Shown: positions 9,123 to 16,294 of the stretch, one piece after another
How the letters are laid out: every line of letters begins with the position of its first letter
Position numbering within the stretch: the stretch's first letter is position 1
NCBI GenBank assembly: GCA_015257125.1
Contig: JABZKU010000014.1
Coordinates: forward strand, 1 to 54,424
Direction: 5' to 3'
Origin: Prevotellaceae bacterium
GTDB lineage: Bacteria > Bacteroidota > Bacteroidia > Bacteroidales > Bacteroidaceae
Length of the DNA stretch: 54,424 nt
Notes under the pieces: model-generated
Databases searched by the model: none
Seen by the model: the letters and a program-made list of their open reading frames with translations, nothing else
Told to the model about the DNA's origin: nothing
Program-made: the position numbers and the translations under genes

Positions 9123-9170
9123 TTATTATATAGAAGAAACATCGCGTTATTATATAGAAGAAACATCGCG
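9123..9170. repeat. Perfect tandem duplication of a 24-bp unit
   Basis: The 24-bp unit begins TTATTATATAGAAG and ends AAACATCGCG. It occurs twice head to tail with no difference, at 9123-9146 and 9147-9170. It lies between the DUF438 terminator and the tsaE promoter. Two identical copies suggest slippage or a recent duplication; a regulatory role is possible but unproven. Confidence 0.9.
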
Positions 9171-9305
9171 CAGTTGTTTTTACCCTGTTTTGCACTTGGC
9201 GTGTATCGGCGCGCACAAGTCATTTTCAGTTCGCTTCTTCCTCGTTCAGAGAGGGCAATGTCCGTTAAAAGAACGAATGAAAACCACCTATCGCAAAAAA
9301 TATTG

Positions 9306-9313
9306 TACCTTCG
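9306..9313 (+). promoter_or_regulatory. -7 box of tsaE, predicted leaderless start
   Basis: TACCTTCG, a TTCG variant of the Bacteroidota box, ends 4 nt before the ATG. Transcription is therefore predicted to start at or next to the A of the start codon. No TTTG is seen at -33. Confidence 0.55.
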
Positions 9314-9317
9314 CAAC

Positions 9318-9749
9318 ATGGAATTTATCATCCCCTCAATCGATCGTATCGACGAAACCGCACGCGAATTTGCCGCAGCCGCGCAGTTTGACGACAAGCA
9401 CCGCAACGTCTTTGCCTTTTATGGCAAGATGGGAGCGGGCAAAACCACATTTATCAAGGCGCTCTGCGACGTGCTCGGCGTTGATGACGTGGTCAATTCG
9501 CCCACCTTCGCCATTGTCAACGAATACCACAGCGGCGTGTTGAACGATCCCGTCTTCCATTTTGATTTCTACCGCATTAAGCACGTAGACGAAGCCTTCG
9601 ATATCGGCACGGACGACTATTTCTATTCCGGTGCGCCGTGTTTCATCGAGTGGCCGGAACTCATCGAACCGCTCTTGCCCGACAATGCCGTGCGTGTGGA
9701 CATCGAGGAACTGCCCGATGGCACGCGCCGCGTCGTTTTGGCCGACTAA
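9318..9749 (+). CDS. tsaE: tRNA threonylcarbamoyladenosine biosynthesis ATPase TsaE
   Basis: 143 residues from the ATG at 9318; the in-frame sequence upstream lacks family similarity and includes the promoter. The Walker A motif GKMGAGKTTF is at about residues 34-43. NSPTFAIVNEY (about 60-70) and HFDFYRI are the other hallmark motifs, and IEWPELIEPLLP follows. TsaE is the ATPase that works with TsaB and TsaD to make t6A37 in ANN-decoding tRNAs. The length is normal for the family (about 140-160). The GH20 gene starts 84 nt downstream with no promoter box seen between, so the two may share a transcript. Confidence 0.95.
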   Translation: MEFIIPSIDRIDETAREFAAAAQFDDKHRNVFAFYGKMGAGKTTFIKALCDVLGVDDVVNSPTFAIVNEYHSGVLNDPVFHFDFYRIKHVDEAFDIGTDDYFYSGAPCFIEWPELIEPLLPDNAVRVDIEELPDGTRRVVLAD

Positions 9750-9833
9750 GGTGCGCCGTTTCCGCCCCTCCTTTTTCTAATCGTGTGCAGCCTTTCGGCA
9801 CAGCCCACGCTTCCTATCCTCAAACCCCTTCCC

Positions 9834-11900
9834 ATGAAAAGATTTTTCTTTGCTCTGTGCTGCATGGCCGCCCTGACTGTCGGTGCGCAGACCACTCCGA
9901 CCCCGATGCCCAACCAAATTGTGGAAGCCCTTCGTGTGTCGCAGCTCAAAGATCTCACTCCGGCACAGAAACCCCGCGTGACGAAGTTGGCGCTCACCGG
10001 CACGCTCACCGCTCGCGGTAATAGTGATTTCCGCCAACTGCGCGATCTCTGCCCTCAACTGCGCGAACTCGACCTCAGCCAAGCCGATGTGACCGAGATT
10101 CCCGACAATGCTTTTCTCGGTTGCAGCAACCTGCGCAAGATCATCCTCCCGACGAAACTCCGCAAAATCGGTTATCAAGCCTTCTTGGGATGCCGTGGTT
10201 TGACGAGCATCTCCTTCCCCGCCGGTTTGGAAGAGGTGGGATCGGGTGCCTTCAACGGCTGTACTCGTTTGCGCGAGGTGTATTTTGCCGGTGCACAACC
10301 GAAAGTCGTCGGCTTTGCCGCCTTCAACGGTGTACCCGCCCCGAATCTTCCCGCCGAAACCGACGCTTTGCGCGAAAAAGTGCGCACAGAGAAATATTCG
10401 CTCGTCCCGCTGCCCGCTCAACTTGAGGAACGTGCCGGCGCCCCCTTTGAGGTGGCACGCATTGGCCGCATCGAGGCCGCTCCCGCCCTCCACAACGAAG
10501 CCGGCGTGGCCCGTCGCGTGCTGCGTGAGCGCACCGGTGTGAGCGTATTGCGCGGTGGTGCCGCCTTGCAACTCTCGGTCGACACCGTCGCCGTGAGCAA
10601 TGCCGAAGGCTACACCCTCACCGTCGACAAAAAAGGCATTCGCATCGTTGGTGGTTCGCCCGCCGGAGTCTACTATGGACTCATGACGCTCGACCAACTC
10701 CTCGCCGCACAACCCACGCAGCTCGCGCCGGTGTTCATCGCCGACGCCCCCCGCACCCGCGTTCGTGAGTTGATGGTCGATCCCTGCCGCACCTTCATTC
10801 CGTTTGCCCGCCTGAAGCAGATCGTCACGGAGATGGCGCGCTACAAGTTCAACGCCCTGCACCTCCACCTTGTGGACGATCAGGCTTGGCGCATCGAGAT
10901 CAAGAAATATCCGCGCCTCGTTGCCGAGAGCAGCACGCGTCCGGCCATGGACGACATGCTCTATTCCAGCCCCGGTTTCTACACGCAGGCCGAAATGAAA
11001 GAGCTGGTGGCCTTTGCCGCCGCCCACCATGTGATGGTCATCCCCGAGATCGAAATGCCCGGTCACGAGGTCGCCGCCATTCATGCCTATCCCGAACTCA
11101 CCCCCGGCGCGAAGAAAGTACCCATTCGCACCACCTGCGGTGTATCGAACGAGTTGCTCAACCCCGCTTCGGAATTCACCTACCAATTCCTCTTCGATGT
11201 CTTCGACGAACTGGCCGAAGTCTTCCCCGCTCCCTATGTTCACCTCGGCGGTGACGAAGCCGGTATGCCTCCCCTCGATTGCTGGACGAATGATTCCTCC
11301 TGCAACGCCCTCAAAGACCGTTTGGGCATCACTTCGCGCGACCGCAGCGAAAACTGGCGTTTGCAGAAATATCTGTTCGACCGCGTGATTGAGCACCTGC
11401 GCGACAAACTCGGCAAGACGCCCATGTTCTGGTATGAAACGGACTTCAAGGAGGTTCAACCCGGCTGCGTCACCTTCGCTTGGCGCAACGGTTTGACGGC
11501 CAAAGCCCTCGAAGCCGCCGAACGCAACAACGTCAAAGTGATGCTCTGCCCCGGCGAGCACTGCTATCTCGACTATCCGATGGCCGGCGGCGACCTGCCC
11601 GAAGTCAACTGGGGTATGCCCGTCACCTCGCTCAAGCAAACCTATGCGCTCGATCCCGCTTGGGGACGCGGCAAGGAGTTTGAAGAGAAATATATGTTTG
11701 GTGTCACCGGCACGCTGTGGAGCGAATGTATGCCCCGCCCCGAACGCATCTTCTATATGGCCTTCCCCCGCGCATGGGCGCTGGCCGAAGCCGGTTGGAC
11801 ACCGCAAAATCGCCGTGACTATACCGACTTCTTGCGCCGTCTCCGCCTGGTGATGGCTGATTATCAGCTTCGCGGTCTTCCCGCTTCCAACAAATTTTGA
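9834..11900 (+). CDS. GH20 beta-N-acetylhexosaminidase with N-terminal leucine-rich repeats
   Basis: 688 residues from the ATG at 9834, where a signal peptide (MKRFFFALCC...TVGAQ) begins. Residues about 45-175 carry BspA/LRR_5-type leucine-rich repeats (CPQLRELDLSQADVTEIPDN, NAFLGCSNLRKI, AFNGCTRLREV). A GH20b-type domain follows at about 190-300. The TIM barrel starts near 305 (RVRELMVDPCRTFIP) with the catalytic pair D474-E475 in HLGGDEAG. GH20 enzymes release terminal GlcNAc/GalNAc by substrate-assisted catalysis, so mucin or host glycans are likely substrates. The LRR module is an unusual partner and may help binding to host or glycan surfaces. The C-terminal domains often found in larger GH20 enzymes are absent. 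Confidence 0.92.
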   Translation: MKRFFFALCCMAALTVGAQTTPTPMPNQIVEALRVSQLKDLTPAQKPRVTKLALTGTLTARGNSDFRQLRDLCPQLRELDLSQADVTEIPDNAFLGCSNLRKIILPTKLRKIGYQAFLGCRGLTSISFPAGLEEVGSGAFNGCTRLREVYFAGAQPKVVGFAAFNGVPAPNLPAETDALREKVRTEKYSLVPLPAQLEERAGAPFEVARIGRIEAAPALHNEAGVARRVLRERTGVSVLRGGAALQLSVDTVAVSNAEGYTLTVDKKGIRIVGGSPAGVYYGLMTLDQLLAAQPTQLAPVFIADAPRTRVRELMVDPCRTFIPFARLKQIVTEMARYKFNALHLHLVDDQAWRIEIKKYPRLVAESSTRPAMDDMLYSSPGFYTQAEMKELVAFAAAHHVMVIPEIEMPGHEVAAIHAYPELTPGAKKVPIRTTCGVSNELLNPASEFTYQFLFDVFDELAEVFPAPYVHLGGDEAGMPPLDCWTNDSSCNALKDRLGITSRDRSENWRLQKYLFDRVIEHLRDKLGKTPMFWYETDFKEVQPGCVTFAWRNGLTAKALEAAERNNVKVMLCPGEHCYLDYPMAGGDLPEVNWGMPVTSLKQTYALDPAWGRGKEFEEKYMFGVTGTLWSECMPRPERIFYMAFPRAWALAEAGWTPQNRRDYTDFLRRLRLVMADYQLRGLPASNKF

Positions 11901-11992
11901 GCGTCGCTCGTCGTGCGTGAACGCCCCGGCTCGAATCCGCTGTTTCGTCTCTCCCGTGTGCGAATTCATCTTCGACGACAGTCTCCCTTTCT

Positions 11993-12024
11993 CCCCGCCA
12001 CCTTCTCGTGGCGGGGATTTTTTG
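11993..12024 (+). terminator. Terminator of the GH20 gene
   Basis: The hairpin CCCCGCCAC, CTTCTC, GTGGCGGGG is followed by ATTTTTT. It ends 92 nt past the stop codon. Confidence 0.85.
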
Positions 12025-12207
12025 CTGTGGAAACTTTCGACGCAATGCACAACAGAACCACCGGAAGGAACAAAACGCGGTAGATCGGTTTTCATTGAAA
12101 GCCGCGCGAATTGCAAATCCCAGTAGTACAAATACCACTTTTCGAGTCCGTTTTTGTGCATAGATCACAAAAAAGCGCTGATTCATTGCATTTTCCTGTT
12201 TGTAATG

Positions 12208-12238
12208 TTGTCAAATTCTCGCAAAACGCTTAACTTCG
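12208..12238 (+). promoter_or_regulatory. Promoter of the AraC-family gene, predicted leaderless
   Basis: TTG at 12208-12210, 20 nt, then TAACTTCG at 12231-12238. Only 4 nt separate the box from the ATG at 12243, the same distance as at tsaE and at the lipoprotein gene at 36813. Confidence 0.6.
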
Positions 12239-12242
12239 CGAT

Positions 12243-13211
12243 ATGGCAACATTGTTTTGTGGTAATCAACTCATCGGTGGCGTGGAAATGCACCCGCAGA
12301 TTGAACGGCGAGAACGCTCGTCGGTCGCTTTTCTGCTTGCGCTTTCCGGTGATGCTCGATTACAGACCCCTTCCGGCGAATGGACGGTAGGCGCCAACGA
12401 TTTGTTGGTGGTCACCGACCTGCGGAGCGTCGTCTTGCACGATGCTTCTGCCGATTGGTGTGTCGAATATGTTGCAGCGCCCGTCGAATTTTGGGAAAAT
12501 CTCCGCATTCGAGTCGAGCAAAGCCCCACTACGGGCGAAGCGCCGCCTGGCAATGAAGTGCCGGCCCGGTCCGCTGCCGATCCCGGTAGTCGTTCGCCCG
12601 AAGAAGACGCTGTTGCCGCTCGCGAGCTCTTGGCCGGTTGGGGATGTGCCGAGTGCGAACTCCTGCGCCTCTCCAATGTGGAAACCAATCGCCTCTACGA
12701 CGACCTGTTGCGCATCAGCGAACGCAGTCAAGAGTCGAAGAGCCCCTATCAGAACGACGTGCTGGCCGCCCTCTGTCGTGTGTTGGTCTACGATGTGCTC
12801 ACGCTCCGTGCCGCCCAACACTCTGCCACCGATCGCAGCGCACGCACCGTCAAACGATTCTACGATCTGCTCGAAAGCGGCATTGCCCGCCGAGAGCGAG
12901 AAGTGCGTTACTACGCTTCACGTATCGGTGTGACACCGAAATTTCTCACCGACACCATACGGCGCGTTACCGGCAAGAGTGCCACCGCCATCATCAACTC
13001 CTACGCCCTTATTCCGCTCAAAGAATTGTTAGAGCAGCAAGAACTTCCGATGACACAAATCGCCGAAGAGATGAATTTCCATTCCCTCTCCTATTTTAGT
13101 CGTTACGCATCGAAGCTCTTGGGCATGACCCCCACGCGCTACCGCGACAGCCTGCACGAGGCGCCTCCGCGTCCCATCGAGTTGTTAGACTCGTTCGGCC
13201 CTCGATCCTAA
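12243..13211 (+). CDS. AraC-family transcriptional regulator
   Basis: 322 residues. The N-terminal half looks like a cupin-type effector domain (LLALSGDARLQTPSGEWTVG, NDLLVVTD at about residues 30-60). A low-complexity Gly/Pro/Ser stretch at about 95-120 follows. The C-terminal 100 residues form the double helix-turn-helix: YYASRIGVTPKFLTDTIRR, then PMTQIAEEMNFHSLSYFSRY and LLGMTPTRYRDS, the standard second-helix and GxxPxxYR pattern. The target is unknown; neighbours are the GH20 gene and threonine dehydrogenase. The predicted leaderless mRNA is notable for a regulator. Confidence 0.9.
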   Translation: MATLFCGNQLIGGVEMHPQIERRERSSVAFLLALSGDARLQTPSGEWTVGANDLLVVTDLRSVVLHDASADWCVEYVAAPVEFWENLRIRVEQSPTTGEAPPGNEVPARSAADPGSRSPEEDAVAARELLAGWGCAECELLRLSNVETNRLYDDLLRISERSQESKSPYQNDVLAALCRVLVYDVLTLRAAQHSATDRSARTVKRFYDLLESGIARREREVRYYASRIGVTPKFLTDTIRRVTGKSATAIINSYALIPLKELLEQQELPMTQIAEEMNFHSLSYFSRYASKLLGMTPTRYRDSLHEAPPRPIELLDSFGPRS

Positions 13212-13242
13212 GCGCCGGGTAATCTCCAATCTTTGTTCCGTT

Positions 13243-13307
13243 GTAAGCTTCATTGTTCTTGATTTGATTTTTGATTTCACCACAAATCTAAGAACTTTGG
13301 AGCTTAC
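13243..13307. repeat. 18-bp imperfect inverted repeat containing a minus-strand -7 box
   Basis: Arms at 13243-13260 and 13290-13307 match at 15 of 18 positions (GTAAGCT...GTTCTT against its complement), with a 29-bp AT-rich spacer. TAGATTTG on the minus strand (13283-13290) looks like a -7 box that would read antisense into the end of the AraC gene. Its function is unknown. Confidence 0.5.
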
Positions 13308-13349
13308 ACATGTTTATAGGACTGTATCTTAGGGACACCATTCCCAACA

Positions 13350-13393
13350 AAAAAATCGCCTCCTTCTGTCGAAACAGAAGGAGGCGATTTTTG
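13350..13393. terminator. Bidirectional terminator, end of threonine dehydrogenase
   Basis: A hairpin with 17-bp arms (AAATCGCCTCCTTCTGT and complement) has A/T tracts on both sides. It lies between the convergent AraC and tdh genes. Confidence 0.88.
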
Positions 13394-13443
13394 TAGCATA
13401 GGGCGACCGGCAAGCGATCGGTCGCAGGTGTTTTGTCGGCGCC

Positions 13444-14400
13444 TTAGCCTTTGAGCATCGGCGTGAGATTCTTGATCATGTCGGCCGTCATGGCATCGAG
13501 ATCGAAAGCGGGTTTCCAATCCCATTCCTGACGCGCTGCCGTGTCGTCGAGGCTGTTGGGCCAAGAGTCGGCAATGCTCTGCTTGAGGGGATCCACTTCG
13601 AAACGCATCTTGAAGTCGGGGAGTTGACGACGAATGGCTTCGAAAATCTGCGTCGGCTCAAAGCTCATGGCCGCAATGTTGAAGCTGTTGCGGTGGATGA
13701 GGCGCGCGGGATCGGCCTCCATGAGTTGCAAGCAAGCGTTGAGTGCGTCGGGCATGTACATCATGTCCATGAACGTTCCCTTGGCGATGGGGCAAACAAA
13801 CTCTTCGCCTTTCACGGCCGAGTAGTAAATGTCTACGGCATAGTCCGTCGTACCGCCACCCGGAGGCGTCACATAAGAGATGAGACCGGGGAAGCGCACG
13901 GCACGCGTGTCGACGCCATAGCGACGATAGTAGTAGTCCGAGAGCAATTCAGTGGTCACCTTCGTGATGCCATACAGGCTGCGGGGGCGCTGAATGGTAT
14001 CTTGCGGGGTGTGGTCGGCCGGTGTTTCAGGACCGAAGCAAGCGATGGACGAGGGCGTGAAGACGGCGCACTGCTGTTCGCGTGCCACTTCCAGCACATT
14101 CCACAGACCGTTCACACCGATGTGCCAAGCCAATTTAGGCTTGTTCTCTGCCACCACCGAAAGGAGCGCAGCCAGATTGTAGATCGAATCGATGTTGTGC
14201 TTCTGCACCACAGCGGCAATGGCCGCAGCATCGGTCACATCGCAAATTTCGCAGGGACCGCTCTCGCGCAGCATTTCGTTGGGTTCAGCACCCGTGATGT
14301 AGCCGGCCACAACATTGTCGTTGCCGTAAACGCCGCGAAGTTTCATGGTGAGTTCCGAACCGATTTGGCCGGTGGCACCGATGACCAGAATTTTTTTCAT
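13444..14400 (-). CDS. NAD-dependent L-threonine 3-dehydrogenase, SDR type
   Basis: 318 residues. The Rossmann motif GATGQIGS is at residues 8-15, YNLAALLSVVAE follows, the catalytic Y-x-x-x-K is YGITK near 143-147, and the substrate-binding stretch is VRFPGLISYVTPPGGGTTDY. This is the short-chain epimerase-like threonine dehydrogenase, distinct from zinc-dependent Tdh. It oxidises L-threonine to 2-amino-3-ketobutyrate, which 2-amino-3-ketobutyrate CoA ligase turns into glycine and acetyl-CoA; that partner is not in the window. The gene has its own promoter and terminator. Confidence 0.93.
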   Translation of the reverse strand: MKKILVIGATGQIGSELTMKLRGVYGNDNVVAGYITGAEPNEMLRESGPCEICDVTDAAAIAAVVQKHNIDSIYNLAALLSVVAENKPKLAWHIGVNGLWNVLEVAREQQCAVFTPSSIACFGPETPADHTPQDTIQRPRSLYGITKVTTELLSDYYYRRYGVDTRAVRFPGLISYVTPPGGGTTDYAVDIYYSAVKGEEFVCPIAKGTFMDMMYMPDALNACLQLMEADPARLIHRNSFNIAAMSFEPTQIFEAIRRQLPDFKMRFEVDPLKQSIADSWPNSLDDTAARQEWDWKPAFDLDAMTADMIKNLTPMLKG

Positions 14401-14540
14401 TGAAATCCTAACAGATTACAGGGTTATAGAGGGTTTTTCTTCTCAGTGCAGCCCCTTGTCGTGCCCATCGTCTTGTAGAGCAAAACGAAGCAGGTGGGAG
14501 AGGGGACGGATTCTGAAAAGTGGATCTTTCAAATTCGCGG

Positions 14541-14571
14541 CAAAGTTACGCTTTGCCCCTCGAATTTCAAA
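14541..14571 (-). promoter_or_regulatory. Promoter of threonine dehydrogenase
   Basis: On the minus strand, TTTG (14568-14571), 19 nt, then TAACTTTG (14541-14548). The leader is about 135 nt. Confidence 0.7.
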
Positions 14572-14609
14572 GGGGAAAACGGCTTTTTTCCGCTTTTGTT
14601 CGTGGCGCT

Positions 14610-15209
14610 TCAGCGTCGCACACGGTGGTCGTCGACCGGGATGAGCAACCAGCGTGCTCCCCAATCGGCCGTGCTCGCCATTACTACGCCGTTGTTGTGC
14701 TCGCTGGCGCTGACCGCATTGTTGGGGCGGTCGAGGAGCTTGAACGACACCAAATTCACATAGTTGCGATCGGCGGCGTCGCGTTCGACGTAGAAAAACG
14801 CATCGTCAAACACAAAGGGAATGGTGGGCAAACTCGCCCCCTCCCGTTCGGTGCAAGCCAAGAAGCGTTCGCTGCCTACATTTTGGAAGGTGTAGAGTCC
14901 ATCGTCCGAGATGCGTGTCACCTTGAAGAGGTAGAACAGCGCATCGTCTTCGAACACGTTGGGAAAGGGCAGCGCCGTATTGAACGTCCAGCAGGCGCGC
15001 ATCGGGTCTTTGTTGAACGCCGCCCCCGGCAGTTGTCGGGGAATGCGCGGGCGCCCGATGTAAAGAGCGTTTTCGGCCGTTCGTGCGTTTTTCACGAAGT
15101 AATAGCCGTCTTTGAGCGAAGCCACTGTTTCCTGTGCGGAAACCGAGAGCGAAACCCAAGAGAGGAGAAAGAGCAAAAGGCCGGAAAACAAACGAACGGC
15201 TGCAGGCAT
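14610..15209 (-). CDS. Secreted protein of unknown function, beta-trefoil-like
   Basis: 199 residues from the ATG at 15209, where a clear signal peptide starts (MPAAVRLFSGLLLFLLS...VSA). The mature part shows repeated short beta-type segments (DGYYFVKNARTAENALYIG, FYLFKVTRISDDGLYTFQN, RFLACTEREG, RWLLIPVDD). They resemble ricin-like beta-trefoil carbohydrate-binding folds in Bacteroidota surface proteins, and the same style of sequence forms the N-terminal 300 residues of the beta-galactosidase at 16295. No catalytic motif is seen. The assignment to a beta-trefoil rests on pattern only. Confidence 0.75.
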   Translation of the reverse strand: MPAAVRLFSGLLLFLLSWVSLSVSAQETVASLKDGYYFVKNARTAENALYIGRPRIPRQLPGAAFNKDPMRACWTFNTALPFPNVFEDDALFYLFKVTRISDDGLYTFQNVGSERFLACTEREGASLPTIPFVFDDAFFYVERDAADRNYVNLVSFKLLDRPNNAVSASEHNNGVVMASTADWGARWLLIPVDDHRVRR

Positions 15210-15288
15210 ATCGTCAAGAAATGAAGGGGTTGAAGGATTAGTAAACGGGGTCACCGTTGTGTTGCGGCGTCATCCGTCAAAGATTGCA

Positions 15289-15296
15289 CAAAATTA
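15289..15296 (-). promoter_or_regulatory. -7 box of the secreted beta-trefoil-like gene
   Basis: TAATTTTG on the minus strand, about 80 nt upstream of the start. No clear -33 box. Confidence 0.55.
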
Positions 15297-15515
15297 CGAT
15301 TTTGTTTTCGCTTTCACAAGCGCTGCGGCGTATTCTCGACGTTCCTTTCGTAATTCAGTGCGAAAAATGGTTTTATGCAGTGTGACTGCAAACTTGCTGT
15401 GTATGCAAACGCATATACATCTCGGTGCATCGTGTCGATTGCGATGGAAATCGAGCGATCTTTTTTTCGCCTTTGCGCCCTTTTCAGACGCAAAACCATG
15501 GCTTTTCGGCCAAAT
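15297..15515. other. Intergenic stretch, nothing recognised
   Basis: No believable ORF, promoter or hairpin between the minus-strand promoter and repeat copy 2. Confidence 0.4.
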
Positions 15516-15845
15516 CTCGCGCGCCCGCGCGTCCGGTGTTTTTCGTTTTTTGCCTTCACCTCTTCACCTTTTGGTTATAAGTGTTTGTCTGACAGTGTGA
15601 TAAGTGTGAAGGCAAAAAGACGATTTGCCTTCACCCGCAAAAACATCGAGGGTCGGTGCGCAAAAAGTGCCGATTCCATCGCGGAAGACTCCTCCACTCG
15701 GTGAAGGCTTTTCTTGTCTCGGTGAAGGCGAATCTTCACCCAAATCTTCACCGCAAGTATTTGTTTATGAGTGGCTTATTTTTAGAGGTGAAGGGTGAAG
15801 GCAAAAAACACAAACTCGCTGAGTGCGCGTATACGCGCGCGTGAG
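15516..15845. repeat. Palindromic GTGAAGG repeat element, copy 2 (about 330 bp)
   Basis: The left end is CTCGCGCGCCCGCGCGTCCG, T-rich, then CCTTCACCTCTTCACC. The right end is GGTGAAGGGTGAAGGC, A-rich, finishing GCGTATACGCGCGCGTGAG. One AT-rich spacer per arm (TTATAAGTGTTTGTCTGAC on the left, AAGTATTTGTTTATGAGTGG on the right) surrounds a centre of about 60 bp. It sits between divergent genes, upstream of both promoters. Confidence 0.8.
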
Positions 15846-16231
15846 AAAACGAAAGAAGGGGAGAAGTGAACAGAAGTAGGCCGGTTTGTAGAGAAAGGAG
15901 TGGTGTTTTCGAAAAAATATGCAGGCGAAAAAAACACACGACTCGGCGACGAGCTGTGGCCTATTGAACTTTTTCTCCTTCGTGGAGAAAAACGGGTGCA
16001 ACAGGTGAAAGGTGTGAAAGATTGTTGTGCGCGATTTCCCTCTTCGTTCGTAGAGGTCGATGAAATCGCGCTTTTTGAGCGCATTGCCTCACCCTCTCAG
16101 CCGTTTTCGCCGTGGGGCGCTATGGCCTGTGGACAACGGAGCGTCGCGCTGCGGTCGAGAGCGTGTCTTTTCCTAGCGAAGGGCTTTGCAATATACACTG
16201 CGCAAAAACATCGCGTATCGTAAAAAAGTCG
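15846..16231. other. Long region upstream of the beta-galactosidase promoter
   Basis: No gene is supported. Short reading frames here have atypical composition and no start context. I see no operator-like repeat. Confidence 0.4.
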
Positions 16232-16239
16232 TATCTTTG
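16232..16239 (+). promoter_or_regulatory. -7 box of the beta-galactosidase gene
   Basis: TATCTTTG, about 55 nt upstream of the ATG. No TTTG at -33. Confidence 0.65.
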
Positions 16240-16294
16240 CTTGCAACGATTTCAAATCGAAAAATCAACTCAACAACAGACAAGTTTCTTTCCT

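Noticed and set aside
9777..12161. 794-codon minus-strand frame opposite the GH20 gene, and a 682-codon frame opposite clpB (42194-44242)
   Set aside because: Both lie wholly against genes with clear family motifs and have no motif or start context of their own.
15900..16223. 107-residue plus-strand ORF upstream of the beta-galactosidase
   Set aside because: No start context, no domain, unusual composition; it ends at the -7 box of the next gene.
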